A stretch of DNA of 64,000 bases from Bombardia bombarda (GCA_030512295.1 JAULSR010000002.1:2108001-2172000), one strand, 5' to 3'. Positions 10,141 through 21,499 are shown, counted from the stretch's first letter. Notes: generated by a model not told the origin, from the letters alone. Translations and numbers: made by a program.

Positions 10141-12558
10141 CGATATGCCTAACTATATGTGCTAAAGTCTTTTCCGTTTGATTTCGTGCAGTCTTTCAGG
10201 AATGACTATTACAAAGCTAGATGTGCTTCAAGCCTCTAGGTATCTAAGATTGGTGACGACATACTTCAAACTTTGAGAAAGCTGATATCCGACAAGTCAT
10301 CATTACTAAGTCCCAGCCCCCTGCCTTAACCCCGAGACAAATCTCACTACGAATCACAGTCTTGTTCCAATCAACAGTATAGCCAAGAATTACCAAGATA
10401 CGCTAGATGCTGACTTAACTGCAAACTGTCGGTTATGCATACCCAACTTAGACACTGTAGATAACAATGACCCGATAATCATGAAATCTGTGATAGACCC
10501 AAGTAAACCGCTAACTCACTTGAAAGCAGCTCTTTTCTACACTAAACATTGAAACTTGAGACTAGGGGACGCATATAAAGATAAGGCTTAACTCTGGCTC
10601 TATAGAACTAAGCGCGCCCCATTCTTTATACAAACTCGTTTTAACATTGAGTCAATAAAGGTGCCAATTTGTTCGGCAGCTTGTCTTCCAATTCAGATCT
10701 ATCGTCCTGGTGGGCACCTCACATCTTCTTATCTACCAAGCTTAGGCAGCTTGCAGCTCTCGTCATCATACCCCTTTGAGGAATTGGTGTGGTAAGACGG
10801 AGTAAATGCGGCCCAGCTCAAGATGCAGTGTTATCAGAAACCCTACGCCACGCAGACCTGTAGTCTATCCATTGTTAGTAGGTACATACACACCAGCTAC
10901 CCCGAAAAATTTGAATATTTAGCTGCGCCGCTGGGATCGTTGAAGCAAACCGCCCTGGGGTCGTGGATAATCTAAGTTGAAAGCTCAGGTTTCCCAGCCA
11001 TTTCTGTCCATAACAAGTTGGGGTTTACGGCATTATTCTCCACCATTTCTTCAGTAGCTCGACCCAGTCTTGAAATCCAGCGCGTCTCAAAGCTCAAAGT
11101 TGGTATTCGAAACATCCTGATGTCCTCTGCTCCATGGACTGATTTTACCACCTTGCAAAGAGTGGTGCAACAGTGTATGAGGTTGAGAATGATAATTACT
11201 GAGCTTCTGTGGGGTTAAAGGGCGGTGCTGAATGGTGTCAAGGATTAGAATAGACGGAAGGTGGTTGCCTAGCAGGATCGCTGAATGGGGAATCAGGTTC
11301 AGGACCACGCAATCACGAAGTTGAATTATGCGTGGCGCGCCTACCAGCAGTTGGGACTGAAGGGCGACAAGACAGAAGTGGAAGGCACGTCCCCCCTAGT
11401 TGTCCATTTACCACAGCATGGAACAACAACCTGGAAGTCTGCAGCAACTCCAGTACTAGAAGAGGTCATTTGTACTCGTGCCGGCACATCTGTTACGAGA
11501 CGGGTCCTCCCCGGGAATTTAAAGTGAACCTGAAAGAAAATAATCTTCACCACCTAACAGCGGGGCCATTGACAGTACTTGGTAGCTGCTGCAGCACACG
11601 GCGGAAGGTGGAAGGCGCGATCCATGCCAAGACGCTCGATTTTGTCTGGTACTTGTCCAGTGCGAGAAGCTCTTTCCTTTATAACAGGAAGCTCCAGTCA
11701 CTGCCGATCGCCGGGCGGGCGGGCACTAACAATCGATCGAACCCCAACCCTACCGCACAAAGTTTGGAACTGAGAGAAAAAGCTTGTCTCGTCCGTCCCG
11801 TCGTGTTCCTGCATGCATCGCAGAGAACCATTCTGGTGTCGAACTGATGGTAAAAGGCCGCGACTCTGCTGAATGCCCTGCAACTTCAAATGTTGCTTGA
11901 TTCGCACATCATCTCTTCTTGGCTCGCTTGGCTGCCACGATCCGCCTCTGCTACGACCTCGACTGGAAAAGCAACCAAGATCAAGGAAAATAGGAAGGCG
12001 ATCAATTGCAACGTGACGATTGCGGGGGATCTGCAGGGCGAGCAGCCGTGGTCCGAATATCCGGGCTCCATGCTGGCCCGACAGATTGGCATCCACAGTT
12101 CCCTTGATGCGTATCGACATGAATACCTATTCGACTGTGGGGTAATTCTCGTCAGATGAGCGAGGCGCCCGTCAATTAACCCCGTGCCGCCGGACGCAAT
12201 ATCGCCCAGGAGAGCCACGTTCCGGCTATAGATCGATCCAAGTCGCATCGGAGGGGCTTCTCCATGTTTGCCCATTACCACTACCTCGCCGAAGGGCCGG
12301 GGGCGCTCCACATATCATACATCCACAATGAACTGGACGAATTCCGGCTAATATTGACCTTGAACCCGAATGGGTAAACCCTCCCCTTTCCCCGGACAGC
12401 AAGCATATGCTGGACATGGGTTGACACGACCATGCGAGACAGTCTCTATAAGTCTGGCAAATATCCATTGCCCAGGCCAATGGTCAGACTGTCTGGCTTG
12501 AGAGAGTGCTAGAACATCACCCACTCAAGGCCAACAACCTCGCGTCATCTTCGTCATC
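10141..12558. other. Intergenic region, 2.4 kb, no gene found
   Basis: Open frames of up to 171 codons occur on both strands, but none shows a recognisable motif, composition typical of local genes, or a splicing partner. The first kilobase is relatively AT-rich with direct promoter potential for the minus-strand O-methyltransferase gene; the last 200 bases, with a CTATAAG sequence at 12447-12453, are the likely promoter of the lactonase-fold gene. Confidence 0.5.
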
Positions 12559-13798
12559 ATGCTGTCTCTTTTCACCGCCCTGCTCGGGATTGGCCTGGTG
12601 CCGACAGGCGTGTTCGGCGCCACTCTGCTGGCATCGCACTACAATGGGCAGCTGTACTCGCTGTCGTTGACCACGACGGGCAGCACAGGCAAGCTGGCCA
12701 TCACCTCCCAGTCGACTGGTTGCGGCACGACACCCGGCTGGCTCGAGTACTACTCCGACACCAAGCAACTGTACTGCTTCGACGAGTCCTGGACCGGCAG
12801 CGGCTACATTGCCCAGTTCACAGTGGCTGACAACGGCAAGCTGTCCATGACGTCCCAGCTGCGGACGTCGGGCAACGATGTCCACGGCCTGCTGTACGGA
12901 GGGCCCGAGGGCAAGAGCTTTGTTGCTACAGCGCAATAGTGAGACACCGGACCCACTTACCCCTTTAATCCAACCCCTTACTGACATCAACAACCACAGC
13001 TCCCCCTCAACCATCACAACCTACAAGCTCCCCCTCAGCGGCTCCGCCAAGCTCCAGCAAGAGAAATTTACCCTCTCGGCCCGCGGCCCCAACTCCCGCC
13101 AGGACGTGCCGCACCCTCACGAGACCGGCCTTGACCCCACGGGCAAGTTCATCATCGTGCCCGACCTCGGTGCCGACCTCATCCGCATCTTCAAGATCGA
13201 CGCCACCACCGGCAAGCTGACCTCGTGCCCCGGCGGCGCCGCCTCCCCCGGCGACGGCCCCCGCCACGCCAAGTGGTGGAAATCCGCCGACGGCGTCCAG
13301 CGCGTCTACACCCTCAACGAGCTCGGCAACTCGGTCTCCGCGTGGAACGTCGCCTACCCGGCCGAGGGCTCCGGCGGCTGTCTCACCCTGACCCGCGCGC
13401 AGACCATCTCGACGTACGCGCCGGGCAAGAAGGGCGGCCCGACCACCAAGGCGGCCGAGATCCGCGTCGTGGGCAACTTCCTGTACGCGAGCAACCGGGC
13501 CGACCAGACGTTTGGCAACCAGCAGGACAGCATCGCCATATACACGATCGACGCCAAGACGGGCGCGATCGCGTGGCAGGAGGCGGCGAATGCGTATAGC
13601 TATTATCCCAGGACGTTTCAGTTTAATAAGGAGGGCACGCTGGCGGCGATTGGCGGGCAGACGAGCAGCAATGTGGCGATTGTGAGCCGTGATCCGGCGA
13701 CGGGCAAGTTGGGGGGCTTGGTGGCGACGCTGAATGTGGGGAGCAAGGGACGGGCGGGCGAGGAGGATGGGTTGAGTGCTGTTGTTTGGGTTGAGTAG
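12559..13798 (+). CDS. Secreted lactonase-fold protein (3-carboxy-cis,cis-muconate lactonizing enzyme / 6-phosphogluconolactonase superfamily)
   Basis: Exons 12559-12938 and 13000-13798 encode 392 residues. The first 20 residues (MLSLFTALLGIGLVPTGVFG) form a signal peptide. The rest shows the beta-propeller pattern of the lactonase family: repeated blades with aromatic and Gly/Asp turns, the block DVPHPHETGLDPTGKFIIVP, GPRHAKWW, YTLNELGNSVSAW, then AAEIRVVGNFLYASNR and YPRTFQFNKEGTLAAIGGQ. The HPHE...D and GPRH motifs are those conserved in the fold. Related fungal proteins are annotated as isomerase or muconate cycloisomerase-like, but activity of the secreted branch is not established. GC content at third positions is high. 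The intron splits a Tyr codon (TA plus C). Confidence 0.85.
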
Positions 13799-14110
13799 GG
13801 GGTAGCTGGGTAGATATTTGGAGAGGAAGGCGGGGAAGAAGTGAAACTTGGCCGCTCATGTTCACGATGGGGGTAGGTTCGCAGATTCATCTTGAATACA
13901 AGAATATCACGTTCACTGTACGGCAGCAGAGCGTCTCTAGTATGAGCTGATTTTTGTTCTGCCTATGCCAGCTGAGTACCTCCCATAAAATAGCAGAGCA
14001 TCTCCAAGACGAGCAAATGAAACCCTCCACGCAGCTCAATGATAAGACGCCTCAAACGAAGCAAAGTTCCCGCATCCCGATATCCCATCCAGTCCAGTAT
14101 CCCCGCCACT
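13799..14110. other. Convergent 3' intergenic region
   Basis: About 310 bases between the stop of the plus-strand lactonase-fold gene and the 3' end of the minus-strand remnant. No gene seen; it should contain both terminators. Confidence 0.45.
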
Positions 14111-14923
14111 TCAAGCCGAAGCCCCAAGAAACGCCAAATACCCTCCCGCCTCCACAATATCCTCCAACATATCAACAAAAGGCACCACCTTCACCACCCC
14201 ACCGTCACCGTAATCCCTTCCACCCATAACATGCCCATAAGCATCTCCCGTATCGATATCAAGAACAACAGCGCCCCAATCATCCTGAATCCAGAAATGG
14301 TGATCCGCACTAGTTGACGTCCACCAGACGATTCTGCCCATACAGTTTACACTGGAGAATTTGTCTATCAGATGCGACAACCAGGACGTTCTTCGTACCT
14401 TCGGGAACACTTGCAAAGTTCCGGAGCCTCAAAGTGCATATGCCCCACATGCCTGTAGACCCTCCAACATGATTGTCGGGGTCGATGTAGGATTCGATAT
14501 CCCGTTGTGAGACCGGGACGAGTGCGTGGTCCAGCTCGGGGCGGCCCGGAACGCGCGAATGGTAGCAGGGTTTTCCAAGTAAACGCAGCTGATTAACTGT
14601 AGTTCTGTCCTTGGCATCTTGTGCTACATCAAAGTAAAAAGCCCGGGACCCAACGGCTTGCAAAGCTTCTTCAAGGTCGTCTTCATCGTCAATGAGGCGT
14701 GTGGTGATTTGGTATTTCTTCCCGTCGATATGCTGATGATGGCGCCGCCCGTGACACATCGATAGTACACAGAGCCACCGTCTTCATACTCCACAGGCTT
14801 CTTGGCGAAAAGGGCTCTTCCTACAATGGATCGGATAGGGGAAGATGGCGGGTATGCAAAGATCGAGCAACGAGCCTGTAACCTAACTCTACGTATTGCC
14901 TCCTGTACACTGTGGCGTATCAT
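14111..14923 (-). pseudogene. Broken paralogue of the gene at 15209-16192 (trypsin-fold-like protein without catalytic residues)
   Basis: Three minus-strand blocks in different frames match the neighbouring gene in order: ...VYYRCVTGGAIIS, then DGKKYQITTRL to LDHALVPVSQ and NVLVVASDRQ, and last DDWGAVVLDIDTGDAYGHV to the stop. The first frame change is at about 14730-14740, explained by an extra AT; a second is at about 14365-14385. As in the neighbour, the positions expected for His (TAH) and Ser (GDSG) of a trypsin-like site read TTR and DDWG, while the Asp in LDxAL is kept. The tandem, same-strand arrangement suggests duplication followed by decay. Function unknown; see the neighbour for the reasoning on the fold. 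Confidence 0.55.
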
Positions 14924-15208
14924 GTGGACGTTCTTGTACTACACTAGACACTTGCGTGGGAGCAAATTATTGTTTATAAACACCAAGGACACAATAGTCT
15001 GAGGGCCTAGAGGAATCTCTAGAATAGTCGAGGCACGTGAAGTTGGGCCAAGTCCTGACTGGCACGTCGCAAGAACTCAAATAGTCACAGGGACCGGGTC
15101 ATTCACAAGAAAAGAAACAAACATTCTGAATACAATCAAGTACGCATTTGACTTTGCAGAAGGCCCAAGACTATGAAAACACTACTACTTGGCCAGCATA
15201 CTATCTAC

Positions 15209-16192
15209 CTAAGACCGAGGGCGCAGAGTACACTGCAAACCTCCTGAAGATGCAAGCGCCACTTTCGCATTAGTCCTGCGACTAAGATCAGACAAGACCT
15301 CTTGAATGGGAGCGAGAGTCGCCGGATTATACCAATAATCGTCTGTAGTCATTCTGTCATGATCACCCGTGATATGGCCGTATAGATCTCCCGTTTTCTC
15401 GTCAATGACAACGGCGCCCCAATCGTGATATTGCCAATTGGGTTTCGGGTTTGCATTCTGCTTGAGATACTTCTCCTCAGGAACCTCGTTCTTCTTGTCC
15501 TCGTCCTGGGGAACCTCGTCTTTCTGCTCCTCGAGCTCTTTCTCTGATCGTATGATAGCTTGTCTCCTATGTTGCTTCTTGGACAACCTCCTGGTCGTCT
15601 TTTTGCGCTGAGCCTGGTGCTTCTTGGGCTGCTGTTTGGGCAGTTTCTCGGGTTTGGGACGATCATCAGTCCAGGGCTGCTCTTGCGTTTCTCTAAGCGT
15701 CACCAAAGGAAAGGATTCAGCGGGGTGCAGAATGGCGCGCTCAACTATATCGAACCTGGAGTGCCTCCAGTCGTGGACAACCACCAACACATTTGTCTTC
15801 GTCTTGGGAATGCTTGCCGTCCGCCTGATATAGATGGTTCTGGCACGTTCGTGACCCGGCATTGGAGGCGCTTCAACTGTGTTCAGGCGTTTCCCCCAGA
15901 AGCTGAGATCGTTCTTTAGCGGGACCAGGGCATAGTCGAGTTTGGGGCATCCCAATAGATGGGAGTGGTAACAGATGGGGTCGACAGGGTACTCTTTGGT
16001 ACGGCCTTCTGTTAATCTGTTCTTGGGGTGTTGATAGCCAATGAAGGCTGTTGTCATCTGGTATAATTGTTCGCCGATCGTGATTATGGCGCCACCGGTT
16101 GCCCACTGAAATATGTAATATTTGTACAGCCCCGAAAATACGACTTCGCTACAAGAGAGAACTTGACCAGAACAGAGATATCTTCCAATCAT
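15209..16192 (-). CDS. Uncharacterised protein, possible trypsin-fold pseudoprotease
   Basis: From the first in-frame ATG (16190-16192) this is a 327-residue protein. The block GGAIITIGEQLYQMTTAF resembles the GGxIxIG...YxLTxAH start of fungal trypsin-like domains, LDYALVPL resembles the catalytic-Asp block DWALI, and HDWGAVVIDEKTGDLYGHI resembles GDSGSWVVDxxTGxLYGH. In this reading His is replaced by Phe and Ser by Trp, so it would not be an active protease. Residues about 170-235 are a highly charged Lys/Arg/Glu stretch inserted between strands. The frame stays open upstream to about 16460 but has no ATG; a TTG at 16358-16360 or an unseen upstream exon could add an N-terminal extension. The family is inferred, not recognised with certainty. 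Confidence 0.5.
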   Translation of the reverse strand: MIGRYLCSGQVLSCSEVVFSGLYKYYIFQWATGGAIITIGEQLYQMTTAFIGYQHPKNRLTEGRTKEYPVDPICYHSHLLGCPKLDYALVPLKNDLSFWGKRLNTVEAPPMPGHERARTIYIRRTASIPKTKTNVLVVVHDWRHSRFDIVERAILHPAESFPLVTLRETQEQPWTDDRPKPEKLPKQQPKKHQAQRKKTTRRLSKKQHRRQAIIRSEKELEEQKDEVPQDEDKKNEVPEEKYLKQNANPKPNWQYHDWGAVVIDEKTGDLYGHITGDHDRMTTDDYWYNPATLAPIQEVLSDLSRRTNAKVALASSGGLQCTLRPRS

Positions 16193-16360
16193 GGGTCCAT
16201 GGTCGTCATCGTGCTGCTTTTGTATTCCGAATCCGTGATCAATTTGCCCAGGCTCAGGCCTAGGCTGAGCAGTCCTGAGCGGCCTTGGTTCTCCTCTGGT
16301 GGAGAACAGCCTCCTAGAAAACAGTTCCTCCTGGTAGTCGGTGGTGGTGTCACTGTCCAA

Positions 16361-17256
16361 TTCGTCTCTCGGGACAGCGGAGAAGTAGGATTTGGGAGGA
16401 GGCGGAGTGTGTTCTATGATGCTGATGAGAGCAACGGTGTTTGAGTATAACGAATATTTTTAACTCGGTATGAGGGCCTTGAGTGTGGTCGTATAGGGTA
16501 GATGAGAGAGGTATAGGGTAGATGACTAGGAAGTAGGGATCTCCAGTATCGTGGTATGGAAAGAGGATAGTAGCGCAGTATTGTACGGAAGGACTGAAAA
16601 TGACTTGAGTTATTGAGTGGTGGTGAAGACTAACTAGATAACTATAGCTATGGGGGAAATAACCACCCTATATATAGACAATTTGAATAGTCAGGATCTC
16701 AGCGTTGTGGTCTGGTAGCCAAGTCTACCAATAAAGAGCCACAAAGACAATAGAAGCAGTCGATTACGCATTCAGTAGATGATGTTTGCTTGCGGCAGTA
16801 CCATTCCAAGGCGTTATGGCCAGCCCGTCGCAGACACGACCAGTTTCTCCAAAAGACTAAAACCAGAAACACTTGCAAAGAAACAAGGCCGTTGGTGACC
16901 CCTTCCAACCCACGTATAGATAAAACGATACGATCACATCAATTCCCAATGATACAAAAACCACAATCAAGGGTATCTCATTTTCATTTCCCGACTCTCG
17001 CAAACCACCCTCAAGCAAAATAACCTTGCCTCAGATAGCCGCTCTATTCTAAGCATACTTAATCGAATCTTGAAACACAAACAAACACGATAACCGCGCT
17101 GAGACTCGAAATCTTTTAGCAAACAACTGAACCGACCACGACCAAACTACAACAAATGAATCAAACGCTCAAAAGCCACACAAACTTGCATTCCCGCTCC
17201 CTAATAGTTTCCTTTTTTTTTTCTCGTTTCACACACAAACAATCAATCAACCCCCG
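16361..17256. other. Promoter region and convergent spacer before Dug2
   Basis: No gene was found. It contains a TATA-like element on the minus strand (16669-16678) and a direct repeat of about 15 bases (TATAGGGTAGATGA) near 16491-16527, both upstream of the minus-strand gene, and the 3' region of Dug2 with a T-rich tract at 17211-17221. Confidence 0.5.
16669..16678 (-). promoter_or_regulatory. TATA-like element upstream of the pseudoprotease-like gene
   Basis: The palindromic CTATATATAG lies about 480 bases upstream of the chosen ATG and about 310 upstream of the TTG at 16360. If used, it predicts a long leader or an upstream non-AUG start. Position alone supports it. Confidence 0.35.
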
Positions 17257-19980
17257 CTAAAGCCTCCGAAACACCGTCCCAAAGATCTCCCTGCTCTTCA
17301 ACAGATTCATGACCCTCAGCCGCTCATTGTGCAGATGCGCCGCGTCACTCGCCTGTCCACACGGTAGATGCGCCGCGGGTGCATTGAACTCCTTTTCCAG
17401 AAACCTGATAGGTGGAATGGACCCGCCCTCGCGGATATACAGCGGCTTGCGTGTCCTCGGCGCCGTCAGCTCGCCATTGGTGCCATTCACCGGCAGTGAC
17501 ACCTCAACACCGTTGGTGTTGGTGCCCTCCTCCTCCGCCGCCGCCGCAACAGGGCCCCACGCCTTCATGACTGCCTCTTCGAGCGTCCTGAATATATAGT
17601 TTCCAGGAACACCGAGCCATGGCTCAGCCTTGTTGTCGATCCTAATTGTAAGAGTATTCTCGCTCTCGAATTCTGCAAACTCCTCTCTCAAGAACTCCTT
17701 GAGCAAGGTGATCACATCCTCCACCTCCTGGCCCGGAACCAGCCTGATGCTGACGTTGGCCGTGGCATGGCTGCTGATCAGACTGCCATCTGGCCCGGAG
17801 ACGTTATACCGATGGATGGTCAAGTTCGGCTCGCGCCATCGCGCCATCAAGCTGCGCTTCAGGGCATCAACCGGGCCGTTTGCTGGGTTGCGTCGCATGA
17901 GAATGCTCGCTATATCATCATACCGCAGCTCCTCCTCTTCAGTAACAGGCAGGATGCCATCGTAGAAGCCTGGAATATTGACGTGGTTCTTACTGCTCTT
18001 CAGCTTACTCAGGAGGAGCGTCAGATCCGAAAGCGGCTCGCTCAACATATTGCTTCCGTCCACGCCCGAGTGCAGGTCCGGGTGCTTCGAGTCAATGCAA
18101 ACAGTGGCATGCAGAACGCCACGGAGTCCATAAGTTAGACAGGGGACCTCGTCATCCAACCAGTAGCTATTGGCCAGCAGAACGTAGTCCACATGTCCAA
18201 TGAGGTCCTTGTTCTTCTGTATCGTATCCTGGAAGCCACGCGATCCAGACTCCTCTTCGCCTTCAATAAGAAAGACAATATCACTGTCAAGGGCCTTAGC
18301 CTGCAGCAGATCCGTTACCGCGTACAGAGCTGCCATGATCGGGCCCTTATTGTCACTAACACCACGCCCATAAAGATATCCGTCCCGCCCTGTGAGCTTG
18401 AACGGATCGGTCTGCCAGTTGTCGCCCTTCATATCCGCAGGAACAACATCGTAGTGGCCATAGAACAAGATTCGCTTGCGCTTTTCAGCTGGCTCAAGCT
18501 TGCCGCTGAACTTGGCGTAGACGACAGGATTGTGTAGTCCGTTGGTGCTGAGCATCTCAACTTCGGCACCCAGTCGCTTGAACAAGGAGCCGAGGAATGT
18601 GGCTCCCTTACGACAGTCCTCTGTAAACTCCGGCCGCGAGGACACCGTCTTGTACGAGACGAACTGGCGGAGAGATGTGATCATCATATCCTCAGATGGG
18701 CCAACACCATCATCGGTCTGCGTTGACGCACAGTTAACACGCCAGACACGGACCGTGTTGTCGTTGGCGCCGGTGATGAAGAGCTCGTCGTTGTTGTGGG
18801 TCGCAACATCAGAAGATAGAATCTTGGCATGATGTGCCTTCCAGCGGCTGAGGCATTGATACTTTTGACTGACATTCTCCGCCGTGCCGTTTGTGTTGCC
18901 GCTGTAATGAACAGTGCTGTGTTTCTGTATCATCCCGTTAGACCACCCAACTACCAAAACACTGGGACGAGGTGTACTCACCGAAACAGAGCCACCAGTA
19001 GCACCACTCCAAAGCAGCCCAAACTTCATCTGCAGCGTATTGACATTCCCATCATGGGCCTTGATGACCCGCAACTTCTGCTTCGTATCCAGATCCCACA
19101 GCTCAATGATGCCGCGCAGCTTGCCGGCGTACAGGAACGACCCGTCGACGGCGATGGACATGACAGACTCGCTATCGTCCTCGCCAAGAACCATCAGCTC
19201 CTCGATGTCGCCAGTGACCTTCTCGTCGGTATCGTCATATTCCGGGCCGTCGTCGCTAAGCCTCCACAGCTTGATGGTTCCGTCTCCACCGCCCGAGACC
19301 AGGACCTCCTCGTCGGCATCGACAAACACGGCGGGGCCCTTGACAATGCGCATGCAAAAGACCCAGCCATAGTGCGCATACTGGCGGACAGCTCCCTGAT
19401 CTACCTCGAGCACAGTCTGGGCACGGGGTATCAATGCATAATGGTCCTCGGTCCGCCGTGGTGTGGAAGTGCCGCCGACGGTGCTGGAATCGAAGAACCT
19501 ATGTCGACGCTTATCGGGGTGGTTCGGCGAGTCATGGGCCACACGCCTGGCGGGGTCTTTGAGGCTGATCCACTGAATGTCCTGTGTCTGGGTGCCAAAG
19601 TAGACCGTCTCGCGCTGGGGCGAGTAGACGACGCTGAAGACGTCGCCGACGTCGTAGGTGCTGTAGATCTCGTAGAGGCGATTGAAGGTCTTGGGGCACC
19701 AGACGCTGACGATGGGCTCGCAGGCGCTGGAGAAGAGGTACTTTGAGTCCTCTGTCAGAAAGAGGCACAGGACGCTGCGCTTGTGCGCTTGAATGGTCTG
19801 GACGAGCTGGTAGGTGCCGAGCGACCAAATGGCTATCTCGCCCTTGCTGGTGCCGGCGAAGATGTAGTCATCCGAGACTGCGATGGCAAGGACGGAGCCA
19901 TCGTGTTTGAGCTCTTGCAGCTGCTCAGGTGCCGAGTCGGGGCAGCCGTCGTCGAGATCGCGGGGCTGGAGGGTCGGCAT
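17257..19980 (-). CDS. DUG2: Dug2-like protein: WD40 repeats fused to M20 metallopeptidase
   Basis: Exons 19980-18982 and 18924-17257 give 888 residues. Residues about 25-430 form WD40 repeats (for example GEIAIWSLGTYQLVQTIQAH and GDGTIKLWRL). The C-terminal half is an M20 peptidase: FYGHYDVVPAD (zinc His) at about residue 489, GRGVSDNKGP (bridging Asp) at about 521 and EGEEESGS (catalytic Glu pair) at about 556. This fusion is the hallmark of Dug2, which with the amidotransferase Dug3 degrades glutathione in the cytosol independently of gamma-glutamyltransferase. The 57-nt segment 18925-18981 has a GTGAGT donor, a CAG acceptor, no stop codon and a length divisible by three; I treat it as an intron because it interrupts the WD40 domain. 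Confidence 0.92.
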   Translation of the reverse strand: MPTLQPRDLDDGCPDSAPEQLQELKHDGSVLAIAVSDDYIFAGTSKGEIAIWSLGTYQLVQTIQAHKRSVLCLFLTEDSKYLFSSACEPIVSVWCPKTFNRLYEIYSTYDVGDVFSVVYSPQRETVYFGTQTQDIQWISLKDPARRVAHDSPNHPDKRRHRFFDSSTVGGTSTPRRTEDHYALIPRAQTVLEVDQGAVRQYAHYGWVFCMRIVKGPAVFVDADEEVLVSGGGDGTIKLWRLSDDGPEYDDTDEKVTGDIEELMVLGEDDSESVMSIAVDGSFLYAGKLRGIIELWDLDTKQKLRVIKAHDGNVNTLQMKFGLLWSGATGGSVSVSTPRPSVLVVGWSNGMIQKHSTVHYSGNTNGTAENVSQKYQCLSRWKAHHAKILSSDVATHNNDELFITGANDNTVRVWRVNCASTQTDDGVGPSEDMMITSLRQFVSYKTVSSRPEFTEDCRKGATFLGSLFKRLGAEVEMLSTNGLHNPVVYAKFSGKLEPAEKRKRILFYGHYDVVPADMKGDNWQTDPFKLTGRDGYLYGRGVSDNKGPIMAALYAVTDLLQAKALDSDIVFLIEGEEESGSRGFQDTIQKNKDLIGHVDYVLLANSYWLDDEVPCLTYGLRGVLHATVCIDSKHPDLHSGVDGSNMLSEPLSDLTLLLSKLKSSKNHVNIPGFYDGILPVTEEEELRYDDIASILMRRNPANGPVDALKRSLMARWREPNLTIHRYNVSGPDGSLISSHATANVSIRLVPGQEVEDVITLLKEFLREEFAEFESENTLTIRIDNKAEPWLGVPGNYIFRTLEEAVMKAWGPVAAAAEEEGTNTNGVEVSLPVNGTNGELTAPRTRKPLYIREGGSIPPIRFLEKEFNAPAAHLPCGQASDAAHLHNERLRVMNLLKSREIFGTVFRRL

Positions 19981-21441
19981 CGTGTTTTCTAAGTCTTGTT
20001 GCAGCAGGCCCAGGAAATTAGTGGGTGGACAGGTTTATAACAAAGAAGTGCAGCTCGTCGCACACGGCGAATTGGGACGCAAGGGGCAAGATCAAAGGCG
20101 TGATTGTTTGAAAAACCCAAAATTGAGTGGGCAACTGCTGACGACATTTTGGGTTCCGTCGTCGCTGCTGGGGCCGCCCACCACTGACTGCACTGGAAGA
20201 TCCCCGCCGCCCGCTCCAAGGCGCCCCAGGTCCATTGTTCTAGCCCCGCGCTGAACCGCCATGTTCCCTGCAGGGGTTCCCGATGACGCCTCTCATGCCA
20301 GACTGCCGGGCGCTGGGACCCCGCTGAACACACAAAGGCCGCTTCAGCCCTAAAAGGGGCTTTTTAGACAAGGGGCGCACCCCACGGTGGCACAGGTGCA
20401 GCAATACCGGGAGCCATCGTGGGTGTTGACGATCTAGTTGTGACCAATTCTATCCAATTGTGGTGTCGCTCGCGCCGGAAAGACGTGTGGAATGTGTGGA
20501 ATGCGTGGGGGAGGAGTATGGGGGTTGCATGAACAGTGCCGTGCCAGCCATTCGGGTACGATTAGTCGGCACGAGTGACAGGGAGATGGGGCGGCCAGCT
20601 AGCTAGCCCTACTGCACTTGGGTGGGACAGAGAGTGGGAGGGTGTGGGATGATGGAATGAATATAAACCGAGGTCACTCACCATGATTAGATGAATACGA
20701 AGACAGAGAGGGGGATGGATATGGGAGGCCAGCATCTGGAGGTGACACGGGCGGAGAGATGGTGATGGCGAGGGGACGAGTCGCAGCGGCTGCTGCTGCT
20801 GCTGCCTGTCGGGCCTTGGAGATCCTGGTGCAGCCGCTGCATCGTCCATCATCGCCTTGCTCCTCCTTGGCGTGCCAATTCGCATGCTCACTCCAGGGGT
20901 CGAACGAATGGCGGAGGACGGGGATGTCCACGGCCATGTCTCCTCCTTCTGACTGGGACTGGGATTGCGACTGGGTGCTGGTCGTCCCGATACTGGTCAA
21001 GCTTGTGCGGCGTCCACCATAAAGTCTCCAGACAAAATTTCTCGGAATGGGGCGAGAACCTTGAAGGGCGGCGGCGTCGTGGGCTTCGTGGGAAGGGTGC
21101 TGCATTTGTACAGGGCGATCTCGCGCCGATGGCTCTCCGACCGCTCCGGATTCTTCCATGTTCCCAGGTTGTGCGGGAATACGTGGGTACGGGGGATCTC
21201 ACCTTTGCGATCCGATGGATGACGCGAGATCGGGGGGTCACTACACCATAGCATGTATTTGCCCTCATAACCCAGCGCGCACGGGTCGAAAGAAGAACGT
21301 CGGAGGCATCTCACCGCCCTTTAAGTACGGTAGCGGTCGCTAGGTATCCAGCACGGCGGGACAGCAAGGGCGGCCAGAGATAGGCAAGCACCCGTAAGAC
21401 AGCGGGTTCCTGAAGGGGATTAAGATTGCAATGGCTCGACA

Positions 21442-21489
21442 GGGCAGGCAGGGCAGGCAGGGCAGGCAGGGCAGGCAGAGCAGGCAGGG
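21442..21489. repeat. 9-bp minisatellite (GGGCAGGCA)
   Basis: Four exact copies of GGGCAGGCA, a fifth with one change (GAGCAGGCA) and a partial sixth, immediately before a GT microsatellite. Confidence 0.9.
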
Positions 21490-21499
21490 TGACGGGAGT

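Noticed and set aside
10141..12558. Several frames of 60-170 codons as possible small genes
   Set aside because: None has a domain, splice partner or codon use like its neighbours.
20674..21159. Minus-strand 161-codon frame with a Ser/Gln repeat and an Ala run
   Set aside because: It starts with ATG and is open, but the composition comes from simple repeats, there is no recognisable domain and overlapping frames on both strands are equally open. Without transcripts or homologues it is not supportable.
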